From Meghimatium bilineatum (taxonomy: Eukaryota > Mollusca > Gastropoda > Stylommatophora > Philomycidae), in NCBI GenBank assembly GCA_034231615.1, contig CM067317.1, positions 49,744,282-49,808,281 on the forward strand: 64,000 bases of DNA, read 5' to 3'. Under the pieces are notes generated by a model, which did no database searches, was not told the DNA's origin, and saw only the letters and a program-made list of their open reading frames with translations. A program made the position numbers and the translations under genes. Of this stretch, positions 1 to 10,319 are shown piece by piece (positions within the stretch are counted from its first letter, which is position 1; each line of letters starts with the position of its first letter).

Positions 1-119
1 GTGTCTAGTTCTGACGTGCTGCTACTGTGTCTAGTTCTGATGTGATGCTACTGTGTCTAGTTCTGATGTGATGCTACTGTGTCTAGTTCTGATGTGATGC
101 TACTGTGTCTAGTTCTGAT
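1..119. repeat. 26-bp tandem repeat, 4.5 copies visible
   Basis: The unit is GTGTCTAGTTCTGATGTGAT then GCTACT. Copies are nearly identical and the array runs off the left edge of the window. Confidence 0.92.
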
Positions 120-364
120 TGCAGTAATGCATCTCTAAGCCGGTTTATAGGATTAGTCTTGCTCAATAATGGGATTGTACTTACGTAAAACACAGGTTTT
201 AATATCCTCAATTATGGGAGTATCTGGCCAGTCTTAGTTTTCAATCTCTGTTAGTTGATCTAATCCCCATCTCTACTTCAAGAAGCTGACCTCAATGGGG
301 AGATATAACATGAAGATAAAATGCATCTTCTGTACTGAATGACTACATTCATTTAAACCATATT

Positions 365-601
365 CAATCAATAAACCGGTAATTACCCCTTCAGGGTCAT
401 AGGGGTACCACATTGGATGCTTCAGCACAGTCCTCCAGCGAATTCTATCCTCAGCGATGCGGATGAGTGTGGAAATATCTTGTCCTGTCCATTCCTTGAT
501 GTTGTCTGTCCATGCCTTTATTTGCCCCCCTCTGCTTCTTTCCCTATGACAGTTCCCTGCAGTATTGTTTTTGACAAGGAATCATGTCTACATACATGTC
601 G
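365..601 (-). mobile_element. 5'-truncated LINE 3' end (family L-A), TSD present
   Basis: A 237-bp insertion flanked by perfect 10-bp copies of AAACCATATT (355-364, 602-611). It contains the C-terminal codons of an endonuclease-RT protein (KTILQG, DNIKEWTG, AEDRIRW) in a slightly decayed frame and ends in a CAATCAATAAA-type 3' tail. The same family occurs at 5657-5946 and 25081-25340. Confidence 0.88.
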
Positions 602-642
602 AAACCATATTACTTCACTACGGATATCTGGTTATTAGTTAT

Positions 643-901
643 AGGTGTCGCTGGGCTCGCAAGGGAAGAATAGAATAGCAACACTATGACCTTACTTGCT
701 CGTCGTAAGTGGTGACTAAAGATGTTTTAGGGGTGGGGTTAGCTGTTTACTCCATCGAGTGTCAGTCAGTGATCAAGAATTCATGCAGAATTTGGATGTG
801 TCCGGTCTAAAAGCACAGATATCGCAGCAAAGCTGTAAATCATGATACAGCACATTATGTTCTCTTGACTACATCCTGTTAACTAGCAGGAGTTTGAGAA
901 T
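643..901 (+). mobile_element. SINE-A, old near full-length copy
   Basis: Aligns along its length with the young copy at 55992-56271: AGCAACAC, GTCGTAAG..GACTAA, GGATGTGTC, AGATATCGCAGCAA, GACTACATCCTG and AGCAGGAGTTTGAGAA. Diverged, no clear TSD. A short inverted piece follows at 915-945. Confidence 0.75.
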
Positions 902-984
902 ATTTTCTTTGCACTTGTTCTCAAACTCCCACGGATCAATCTTGCAGTAGATAATGATCCTAAGTAGTATGTATAATTACGTAC

Positions 985-2300
985 TGTAATGACTGAACTA
1001 GGCTTGAAATGCAACATTGTGAGAAATGAGCACTACTGTGTGCTTAGGAGAATGTTAATTTAAAGAACTGGAATTGTAAATCATTATGTAATGGTGGATA
1101 CACTCAAGTGGAGATCAGAGCACCTATGTCGTGTAATAATGGATACACTCAAGTGGAGATTGGAGCACCTATGTCGTGTAATGGTGGATACACTCAAGGA
1201 GATCAGAGCACCTATGTCATGTAATGGATACACTCAAGTGGAGATCAGAGCCCCTATGTCGTGTAATAATGAATACACTCAAGTGGAGATTGGAGCACAT
1301 ATGTCATGTAATGGTGGATACACTCAAGTGGAGATCGGAGCACCTATATCATGTAATGGTGGATACACTCAAGTGGAGATTGAAGCACCTATGTCATGTA
1401 ATGGTGGATACACTCAAGTGGAGATTGGAGCACCTATGTCATGTAATGGTGGATACACTCAAGTGGAGATCGGAGCACCTATATCATGTAATGCTGGATA
1501 CACTCAAGTGGAGATTGGAGCACCTATGTCATGTAATAATGGATACACTCAAGTGGAGATCGGAACACCTATGTCATGTAATGGTGGATACACTCAAGTG
1601 GAGATCAGAGCACCTATGTCATGTAATGGTGGATATACTCAAGTGGAGATCAGAACACCTATGTCGTGTAATGGTGGATATACTCAAGTGGCGATTGGAC
1701 CACCTATGTCGTGTAATGGTGGATACACTCAAGTGGAGATCGGAACACCTATGTCATGTAATGGTGGATACACTCAAGTGGAGATCAGAGCACCTATGTC
1801 ATGTAATGGTGGATATACTCAAGTGGAGATCAGAACACCTATGTCGTATAATGGTGGATATACTCAAGTGGCGATTGGACCACCTATGTCGTGTAATGGT
1901 GGATACACTCAAGTGGAGATCGGAACACCTATGTCATGTAATGGTGGATACACTCAAGTGGAGATCAGAGCACCTATGTCATGTAATGGTGGATATACTC
2001 AAGTGGAGATCAGAACACCTATGTCGTGTAATGGTGGATATACTCAAGTGGAGATCAGAGCACCTATGTCGTGTAATGGTGGATACACTCAAGTGGAGAT
2101 CAGAGCACCTATGTCGTATAATGGTGGATATACTCAAGTGGCGATTGGACCACCTATGTCGTGTAATGGTGGATACACTCAAGTGGAGATCGGAGCACCT
2201 ATGTCATGTAATGGTTGATACACTCAAGTGGAGATTGGAGCACCTATGGATGTGTCTGGAGTGCAATGGTGATGATCTGATTACTAACTAACCGCCCTAC
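985..2300 (+). mobile_element. LINE C-terminus (RNase H family, L-H) with internal expansion
   Basis: Bases 985-1090 translate as LGLKCNIVRNEHYCVLRRML and match the segment QGLRCGVARDEHFGGRRRMM of the copy at 13140. Bases 2230-2300 match its last codons and stop (a WMC-like block, then a DD-T/L-TN end) and the TAAC tail. Between them is a tandem array of the intervening 45 bp. So this is a single LINE 3' end inflated by about 1.1 kb. Confidence 0.82.
1091..2250 (+). repeat. 45-bp minisatellite, about 25 copies, 3-divisible
   Basis: The unit starts ATGGTGGATACACTCAAGTG and codes VDTLKWRSEHLCHVM in one frame; the frames stay open because 45 is a multiple of 3. Between about 1558 and 2160 variants recur every four units (180 bp): GAACACC, AGAGCACC, AGAACACC and GCGATTGGACC types. 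The long open frames here are a by-product and not evidence for a gene. Confidence 0.95.
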
Positions 2301-3084
2301 AAGATTTTCAGCAAGATGTCCAGTGAACGAGAATGTATTGTGTCGCCTTTTTTTTTTTGCTTCAATCATCCATCATGCTTCAGCTACATTTTAAAACCAA
2401 TACAGAAGAAGAAATAAAGTAACATCGCTGCACTTAGGTAGACCCATTTGTGTTCAATCTCTACCAGCAGATGTAAAAACATATGTATGTTTACAGTTCA
2501 TTTTGCTGATGCTTCAGATATTCAGTTACTGCATGAAAACGGTTCGTTTTCATATAATTTTAATCAAAAAGAAAATGCAGGTTAGAGACAAATAGGGCCT
2601 ATACATTTTAATTTACCTGAGTTTACTAGAGTCAGAAATGAAACTTTCCTGGTCTCGCTGCTGTCTTGCCTCACTAAATAAATAGAGAAATACTTTGAAT
2701 TCGCAATACTGGATGTCTGACTGAAATTAAACTGGGTTTAATAAATAGGTGTGTGAATAATCATTTAAAAAATGCATTTCCTTGTTTTGAAAAACTAATG
2801 TCTATATCTTGCAGGAAAAAAATAGTGTGCACCAAAAGATGTAATATTGCAGCTCAGTAAACGACTATGTAAACTGGTAATACAGCGTTATTGGATAATC
2901 TTTAACATTTAAATATATAAAGAACCATTTTATAAATTAAAATTATTCAAATGTTGATATATGCTGATGAAAAATGTCATTAAGTATTTTAATACAGAGG
3001 TGGCACCCATGCTATATACTTATTATCATTTGTCTTAATACTGAGGGTAACCTTGTCCTTATTCCAATTAAGACAGTGAATTGT
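2301..3084. other. No recognisable feature
   Basis: AT-rich sequence, no coding similarity or repeat structure seen. A cytoplasmic cadherin exon was looked for on the minus strand and not found. Confidence 0.5.
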
Positions 3085-3300
3085 CTATTGTCTGTCACCA
3101 GGTGAATGATAGTTGATCTTGATCACACTTGCTGTTAAGCGTAGGGATGGGAGCTCAAGCTGTCGCTCTAAGGTCAGATGTGTCGCTGTGGTTGTATTTA
3201 GTCCATGTTTGTTCAAGGCTATCTTGATGTTTTCTATCCACCGTTTTCTTGGTCTACCTTTGGCTTTATGTCCAGATATTCTTTTAAGATGGTGAATATA
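3085..3300 (-). mobile_element. LINE C-terminal fragment (GRPRKRW type)
   Basis: The minus-strand frame reads GHKAKGRPRKRWIENIKIAL and TLERQLELPSLRL, the C-terminal tail of an endonuclease-RT LINE. It resembles the better copy at 45040-45780. It is 5'-truncated. Confidence 0.75.
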
Positions 3301-3339
3301 TGTTGCAAAATGTGTGTAAATATTGTCAAAACACATTCT

Positions 3340-4263
3340 AAGATAAATATGACAGTCATTACACAGACTAAAACAGTAAATAATGTGTCATTAATGTAAT
3401 AAAAGTGTATAAATATTATGACAACATTCTCAGACAGAGTAGTAGTGTCACTGTTGAGACATGTAAATATTATCATTACAAGATTCTCAGACAGAGGGTA
3501 GCCGTATCACTGTATAGACTAAACTGTACTAATTCAGCAATACTCCACATACCTAGTTCCTTGTTGTCATCTGCCTTTCTGAAATAAGAAAGTAGTGCAC
3601 AGATTTCATACAATATTCACAAGCCCCATAATATTTTACAATATATTTTAACTAGCATAACCATACGTAAGATCAATATAGATCACATAATAACAAATAA
3701 TAATTAAAGCATGTCCTATATAGAACATTGCTCTTCAACCTTTGTTGATTTTTTAGGCATCAATTTTATGTTTCAGTATAATGTGATAAATATGGCGGTG
3801 GACAACAGTGGACATTTCTTCATCCGCTAACTTGCGAAGTTGTGTTTCCTGTGCTATTGTGATATATTTTCCTGGCATAATGAATATTGTCATGTTCTAC
3901 CTACAATAGCATGTTTACTTCTGTTTATGTGCGATTTGTGCATGTGGACTGACACGGATTGTTAGTGTAACACAAAGGTTTGAAAAATGGTGACTAGTGA
4001 TTGTGTCTTTCATTGTGTATTCCAGACAGATGGAGTTTGTTAGTTTCAGGAGGGCCATTTATCTAAGAGAAGGCCACTCTAAAATCAAACCACTGCTGTT
4101 TTGTAGATCAGGATATTTTTACCCAAAGGCTAGTAGAGAATAACAAACAAACCTGCAGAAAGTAGTGGGAAACTACTGTTGTATTATCCCTAGATAACAT
4201 TATGTTTCGTTACGACTCAGATAACAAGTCAGTTTCAATAAGCAAGTCCATCAAATACAAGTT
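3340..4263. other. No recognisable feature
   Basis: AT-rich; probably leader or flank of the decayed LINE that starts at 4264. Nothing else seen. Confidence 0.5.
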
Positions 4264-5656
4264 AATCAAGATTGCAACTTGGAACATTCAGACACTGACA
4301 GACTTATTTAAGGAAAATTAGATAATATAAAGCAGGAAATGAGCAGAATGAATATCAACATACTTGATCTATGTGAGATGAGATGGCTGGGAGCAGGTAG
4401 CATAGTATCAAAAGATCCTAGAATAATATACTCAGGAGGAGATCAACATAAGAACGGCGTGGGAGTAATTTGGATAAGCAGAGTGCAAGATCTTATATAG
4501 AATTCTGAAATATATCAGACATAGTGCTATTAGTAAAACTAAAGGGGCAGCCTATTAATATAAATATCATCCAAGTTTATGCACCAACATCAGAGAGTAC
4601 AGAAGAGGACATACAACAATTCTACAAGGATTTGAACTAAAGCTATGAAACAATGCAAACAACATGAAGTACATTTTGTCATGGATGATAATGCTAAGGT
4701 AGGGGACAGTTAAAATGAGGATTTTACTGGTAGATTTGGATAAGGCACCAGAAATGAAAGAGGTGAGGTACTGGTTGAATGGCCAGAAATAATAATATGG
4801 TGATAGGGAACACATTCTTTGCTCATCACCCAAGACGACTATGGACATGGAAAAGCCCAGATAATAAGACACACAATCAAATAGATTACATCATAATAAA
4901 TAGAAGATTCAAAAATTCATTGAAGTCTGTTAATACATGTCCAAGCGCTGATTGAAACAGTGATTATGTTCCAGTTGTGGGAAAGACTAATATTAGGTTA
5001 AAGAGATTAAAAACTAGAAAGACAGATAGCACTCCTAATGTGAATATGCTGACAAAGAACATATAATTACAGGAACAATATAACATAACAATTCAAAATA
5101 GGTACAATGCGATAGAAAAATAGAAACCATTGAAGAACAGTGAACGATGTTAAAAGAATCATTGCTGCAAACATATAAAGAGACCCTGCCACCTAAGAAA
5201 CATCTCAATAGGAAAGAATGGATGACAGAAGATATTTTGAATATGATGAAGTAAAGAAGAGAGATGAAGAATAACAATGAAGAATACAACAAAATGAACA
5301 AAGAAATTAAACAAATGCAACAAGGCTAAAGAGTATTGGTTAAACGCAAAGTGCAGTGAAATAGAAAAATATCATCATAGAAATACAAGTGATACACATT
5401 TGTAAATAAAGCAATAACAAGCAGAAGGCAGGCTCACAAGACTGTGTGCCTGAAATCTAAGCATGGGCACGTGCTAATGGGAGAAAATGAAATCATGCAC
5501 AGATGGGAAGAATATATTAAAGAACTGTATGAAGATAACAGAAATGATACTAACTGAAATTATAAGAATGAAGCTCCAAGTGTATTAAGGGCAGAGGTAA
5601 AGGAACCTATACAAAACTTGAAAAACAATAAATCATTGAGTCTGGATAATATTACA
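4264..5656 (+). mobile_element. Decayed RTE/CFDP2-like LINE: endonuclease and RT start
   Basis: Broken plus frames give TWNIQT, EMSRMNINILDLCEMRWLGA and IIYSGGDQHKNGVGVIWI, the N-terminal part of an AP-endonuclease as in craniofacial-development-protein-2-like LINE proteins; then INIIQVYAPTSES and MDDNAKVG (the GDFNAKVG block). Near 5570 the RT begins (LKNNKSLSLDNI). Many stops. Interrupted at 5657 by a younger LINE end. Confidence 0.8.
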
Positions 5657-5946
5657 ATGTCGAACTTGTATGTGACTAAGAAACGACGAAAACTAGCATG
5701 GTTCGGACATGTATGCAGGCACGATTCCTTGTCAAAAACAATACTGCAGGGAACTGTCGAGGGTGGAAGAAGCAGAGGAGGACAAATAAAGACATGGACA
5801 GACAACATCAAGGAATGGACAGGGCTAGATATTTCCACACTCATCCGCATCGCTGAGGATAGAATTCGCTGGAGGACTCTGTGTGCTGAAGCTTCCAATG
5901 TGGTACCCCTACGACCCTGAAGGGTTATGGGTTTTATTGATTATTG
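5657..5946 (+). mobile_element. 5'-truncated LINE 3' end (family L-A), nested, TSD present
   Basis: A 290-bp insertion flanked by 9-bp AATATTACA (5648-5656, 5947-5955). The open frame encodes the LINE C-terminus: RRKLAWFGHVCRHDSLSKTI, GGRSRGGQIKTWTDNIKEW, AEDRIRWRTLCAEAS, then a stop at about 5920. It splits an older RTE-like LINE between its RT N-terminal block and motif A. Confidence 0.92.
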
Positions 5947-5955
5947 AATATTACA

Positions 5956-6600
5956 AAGGAATAGTTAGAAGGTTTTAGAGATTCTGGCATTGAAATTATC
6001 ACCAAAATGTTAAAAGACATCTACAACAATGGCTTTATATCATCTGATTTGCTACAATCAATTTTCATAGCCCTACCAAAGAAACCTGGTGCAGTAGATT
6101 GTGAAGATCACAGAACAATCAGTCTTATGAGTCAGATGACCAAGATTATTTGCGCATAATAATGAGGAGTATAAGAGGAAAAATCAAACCAGAGATAGCA
6201 GAAGAACAATGCGGATTTGTAAAAGGAAAAGGCACAAGAAATGCTCTATATATAGTAAGAACATTAATGGAGAGGGCCCTAGAAGTACAAGACCTATATC
6301 TGTGCTTTATAGATTACAGCAAAGCATTTGACAAGGTGAAGCATTCAGAGATTATAAAACTGCTAGAAAATCTTGACGTTGATGGGAAAGATCTAAGAAT
6401 AGTAAAAAAATATGTATTAGAAACAAACGGCTGCGATGAGAGTTAACAACACTATAGGTAGATTTCAAAAGATAGAAATGGATGTCAGGCAAGGTTGTGT
6501 AATGTCACATTATACAAGGTTGTGTAATGTCACATTATACAAGGTTGTGTAATGTTTTCCCCTGTATACATAATACATTATGCGAAATATAGAAGATATG
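5956..6600 (+). mobile_element. Decayed RTE/CFDP2-like LINE: RT core
   Basis: Continues the RT after the nested insertion: FIALPKKPGAVDCEDHRTIS, then EEQCGFVKGKGTRNALYIV, then CFIDYSKAFDKVKH, which is RT motif A with its aspartate. At about 6485 DVRQGCVMS (motif B) starts and is triplicated. Motif C was not found. The 98-codon open frame at 6150-6446 is only a remnant. Confidence 0.82.
6491..6560 (+). repeat. 25-bp triplication inside an RT motif
   Basis: Three copies of a 25-bp unit starting GGTTGTGTAATGTCACATTA. The first coincides with the codons of the LINE motif VRQGCVMS, so the duplication arose inside the RT gene. Confidence 0.85.
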
Positions 6601-6644
6601 CCAGGAATAATACATCCCCCCAGCTGGTCTCTCATAAAACTAAA

Positions 6645-6715
6645 TGTAACCTCTAAGTCTGTTGTAAAGCGAAATTTAACCTTTAAGTCTGTTGTAAGGA
6701 TAAATTTAAATTTCA
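6645..6715. repeat. Short tandem duplication
   Basis: Three imperfect copies of a unit containing AACCTCTAAGTCTGTTGTAA, about 30-36 bp each. Confidence 0.6.
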
Positions 6716-6898
6716 ACTCATCATCTCTGTAAGGGTTTTCCTGCTGTTCCAGAATGAATTCTCAAAAATATTTCCTAATTTATGTGAAATTTGTGAATTT
6801 ACTGTATGAAAATGACATCATGACATATTGTAATTGATATGGGATATGCATAGGAATGTCTATCTGAAAAGTGACATCCAAAAAAAACATCCAACTTC

Positions 6899-7012
6899 AA
6901 CATGATTTCTTAGTCACCTACGTTTCACGCAGTTTTCTTATATTGATTATGGTTTCTTAGTCACATACGTTTCATGCAGTTTCCTTATATTGATCATGGT
7001 TTCTTAGTGACT
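6899..7012. repeat. 52-bp duplication
   Basis: Two near-identical copies of CATGATTTCTTAGTCACCTA ... TTATATTGAT and the start of a third. Confidence 0.75.
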
Positions 7013-7014
7013 TT

Positions 7015-7140
7015 GACCCTCTATGGATGTAACAGCCAACGCCACCTCTAAAACTTCCTTATTCATTTCTTATGATGTACATTGCAGATAACAATGTCAC
7101 TATTATTTGCTCCTCTTTTGGGCCCAGGGGAAACACATGG
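7015..7140 (-). mobile_element. SINE-A, partial
   Basis: Minus-orientation match to the 5' half of SINE-A (TTTGACCCTCTATGG, CAGCCAAC, CTTCCTTATTC.TTTCTTATGA, CTCCTCTTTTGGGCCC). Lies just past the donor of cadherin exon 15. Confidence 0.65.
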
Positions 7141-7260
7141 ATGAGTATGTCCACTAAGCAGGAAAGCACCCCAAATTCTAAGAAAAATGTTAGAAATATC
7201 TTCTGCTATACACAATGCAATCTATTACAGGCATAAAATGAAGCGCACAGAAGAACTCAC

Positions 7261-7484
7261 TTAATTCTTCGATGATCTGTACAGTATAAATGGAAAGTGA
7301 TTGCTCCTATTACCACAGCAATGCCAGTCATGCATCCCATAATGATAAGGGCAATGAAAGCAGGGTCTAGGGTGTTTGTTTTGTCAGCAGTATCTACACT
7401 TGTGTAGGGTAATATTGATATGATGGATGGGGAGAAGGTTGCTAAAGTGGAAACAGGAGTTCCATCTGGAGATGCTTGTAGAGG
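7261..7484 (-). CDS. Cadherin gene exon 15: stalk and transmembrane helix
   Basis: The exon is 224 nt, phase 0 in (CACTCCAG acceptor), phase 2 out (GTGAGT donor). It encodes a Ser/Thr/Pro-rich stalk (about 45 residues), then the hydrophobic helix FIALIIMGCMTGIAVVIGAI and the start of the cytoplasmic side (CTDHRRI). The helix has a GxxxG-like small-residue pattern. The remaining cytoplasmic exons were not recognised in bases 1-7260; a tail of another 100 or more residues would be usual. Confidence 0.85.
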
Positions 7485-7545
7485 CTGGAGTGATAAAAAC
7501 ATAGTTATTTGTGTTAGTCATTTTTCTATTGTGGTAATATCAAAA

Positions 7546-8459
7546 CTAGTGATGGTAGAGCATATTTAAGTGATGGTAGAATATATGAAAGTCACGGTTG
7601 AACATGCGGAAGTGATGGTAGAATATATGAAAGTCACGGTTGAACATGCGGAAGTGATGGTAGAATATATGAAAGTCACGGTTGAACATGCGGAAGTGAT
7701 GGTAGAATATATGAAAGTCACGGTTGAACATGCGGAAGTGATGGTAGAATATATGAAAGTCACGGTTGAACATGCGGAAGTGATGGTAGAATATATAAAA
7801 GTCATGGTTGAACATGCGGAAGTGATGGTAGAATATATGAAAGTCACAGTTGAACATGAGGAAGTGATGGTAGAATATATGAATGTCACAGTTGAACATG
7901 CGGAAGTGATGGTAGAATATATGAAAGTCACGGTTGAACATGCGGAAGTGATGGTAGAATATATGAAAGTCATGGTTGAACATGCGGAAGTGATGGTAGA
8001 ATATATGAAAGTCACGGTTGAACATGCGGAAGTGATGGTAGAATATATGAAAGTTACGGTTGAACATGCGGAAGTGATGGTAGAATATATGAAAGTCACG
8101 GTTGAACATGCGGAAGTGATGGTAGAATATATGAAAGTCACGGTTGAACATGCGGAAGTGATGGTAGAATATATAAAAGTCATGGTTGAACATGAGGAAG
8201 TGATGGTAGAATATATGAAAGTCATGGTTGAACATGCGGAAGTGATGGTAGAGTATATGAAAGTCATGGTTAAACATGAGGAAGTGATGGTAGAATATAT
8301 GAAAGTCTATGTTGAACATGCGGAAGTGATGGTAGAATATATGAAAGTCACGGTTGAACATGCGGAAGTGATGGTAGAATATATCAAAGTCACGGTTGAA
8401 CATGCGGAAGTGATGGTAGAGCATGTGGAAATGATGGTAGAGCATGGGGAAGTGAAGGT
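7546..8459. repeat. 42-bp minisatellite, about 21 copies
   Basis: The unit is GTGATGGTAGAATATATGAA then AGTCACGGTTGAACATGCGG and AA. It starts 61 bp upstream of the acceptor of cadherin exon 15, inside intron 14. Because 42 is a multiple of 3, frames of more than 300 codons stay open on both strands; none is a gene. Confidence 0.95.
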
Positions 8460-8930
8460 AAGTAAACATGAACTGAAAAATTCTACAGTCCCCTTTACAA
8501 GGTACAAAACACAGTCAAGTTTATAGAAGAGATAAAACTTATTAAAAGATATAAGTATGTACTGGGCGAACAAAAGAAGAAATCAAATATAGAAATGATG
8601 AGGTACTCTTTAAAGCAAATATAGAAATAATGTCGTGCTCTATAAGGAATGCACATTTTCTCCGATTTATCATGACAAGTTGCAGTATATTTTGAATTGT
8701 TTATGATAATCTATAGGAATTGTCAATAAAGAAGTTAGCAGCTAGACTACTAAAGCACATATTCAACCACATATGCATGTGATTTGAAGGTATTAGACAA
8801 TGTGTTGATACTCTCTGGAGCAACTTCTTTAGATAATGTAAATCAACATCTTTAACCACACATCTGATTGATAATATATTTGTCATTGCTTCTATGTGTG
8901 CATTATGTCAATCATTCCTAGAGAAGTACA

Positions 8931-9368
8931 TTACTACTACTGCTGCTACTACTACTATTATGACTTCTACTACTAAAACTACTGCTGTTGATTCTACCAC
9001 TACTACCAATACTGCTACTGCTATTACTACTACTATGACTTCTATTACAACTACTACTACTATTGCTGCTACTTATACTGCTAGAATGTACTACTACTTC
9101 TACTAATACTACTACTACTATTACTATTACTACTCCTATTGCTACTACTGCTGGGGCTACTGTTGCTGCTGCTGACAATACTACTACTACTACTACTACT
9201 ACTGCTGCTGCTATTATCGTTACTGTAAATAATGATGCTGCTATTACAACTACTATTATTGGCACTATTGCTGCAGCTACTACTACTGTGAACTAATGCT
9301 TCTGCTACTACAACGATACTATAATACTCAATACAGCTACAGCTGCTGCTGCTACTACTTGAGCTACT
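8931..9368. repeat. TAC/TGC-rich simple repeat
   Basis: Imperfect trinucleotide repeat (TACTACTGC type), about 430 bp, ending about 50 bp past the donor of cadherin exon 14. Confidence 0.92.
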
Positions 9369-9418
9369 ACTGCTGATGCTGTTGTTCCTGTGAAGACAAA
9401 GAACACACAGATGTTTAC

Positions 9419-9518
9419 CTTCACAACTGCATCGTTTGCAAGAAATGTCTTTGTCATGAGTATGTTGGCCATGTCATCAGCTGCATTATCTGTCACCACC
9501 ACAAAAAGAGCTTCAGAT
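9419..9518 (-). CDS. Cadherin gene exon 14 (membrane-adjacent segment)
   Basis: The exon is 100 nt, phase 2 in (GGTACAG acceptor), phase 0 out (GTAAAC donor). It encodes 33 full codons, VVVTDNAADDMANILMTK and following. It bridges exactly the phase-2 end of exon 13 and the phase-0 start of the transmembrane exon, which is the main argument for it; the sequence itself is not a standard EC repeat. A 400-bp TAC-rich simple repeat begins about 50 bp past its donor. Confidence 0.72.
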
Positions 9519-10319
9519 CTGTACCAGCAAATTTTTGTCTCAATTAATATTTCATAAATAGTAAGTTAGATGCAATTTTATGTTAACTTTGGAGCAATAT
9601 TTATATTGTTAAATGTGAGTAATACTTATACCAGATGGTCTGGGTGCACCTGTAACACATGATCCTATCGAATTGTGTTGCTACAGCGCTGCACTTTCAG
9701 CAAGACGAGTTGTTTCCTTACACTACAGATTTATATCTTTCTTATTGAATGAGTCACTTCTTAAACTTCCCTTATTGTTATTTGCATTCAATGAATTATT
9801 GTGCACAGGTCAATGTTCCCTAAAACTAGAAAATGTTCCTGCATGCACACAGACTGGACAGTTTAGACACGTACAGAACTGCATGTGTAAATCAATTATG
9901 AGCATATTTTTGAATATTATAGTCTTCATTTTGTGCACAGAATATTTCCTTATGTGTGCTGCACTTTTTTTGTGAGCAGCACAACCAGACATCCAAATGG
10001 TAGCTTTGAGGCAATGTTGATTGAAACAAGATTCACTTAGCATAGATACAGTAATTTGCAACTTTTTTTGTGAGTGAAGTGCTTATGATGGACATATTGT
10101 TTTGTCCAATGGCCTAGTGGTATCTTCTTCAAGCAGTTATAGTAGTAACCAGTTCTCAAAATAACTTTTCAGATATTGGCCACTTCTATCCTTCACCTGC
10201 AACAAATATTTCTGGTTGGAGAGGGGGGAGCTATGTAACGAGAGCTGCTCACTCACATCATTGAAAGAAATTACATATTCTTTGGATCATCATAAGATGC
10301 AATACCAGTTTGCGTAAGC
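9519..10319. other. Intron sequence, nothing recognised
   Basis: Intron 13 of the cadherin gene next to exon 14; open frames here (about 100 codons) show no domain. Confidence 0.5.

Noticed and set aside
1091-2291. Long open frames (375 and 355 codons) in the 45-bp array as a repetitive protein gene
   Set aside because: The unit is a multiple of 3, so several overlapping frames stay open at once; flanks are LINE sequence and no start context or splice site supports a gene.
7546-8526. Frames of 233-318 codons on both strands in the 42-bp array
   Set aside because: Same artefact: unit length divisible by 3 keeps both strands open.
8894-9296. Thr-rich frames (TTTTTTAAA type) as a mucin-like gene
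   Set aside because: They are translations of a TAC-type simple repeat next to exon 14.
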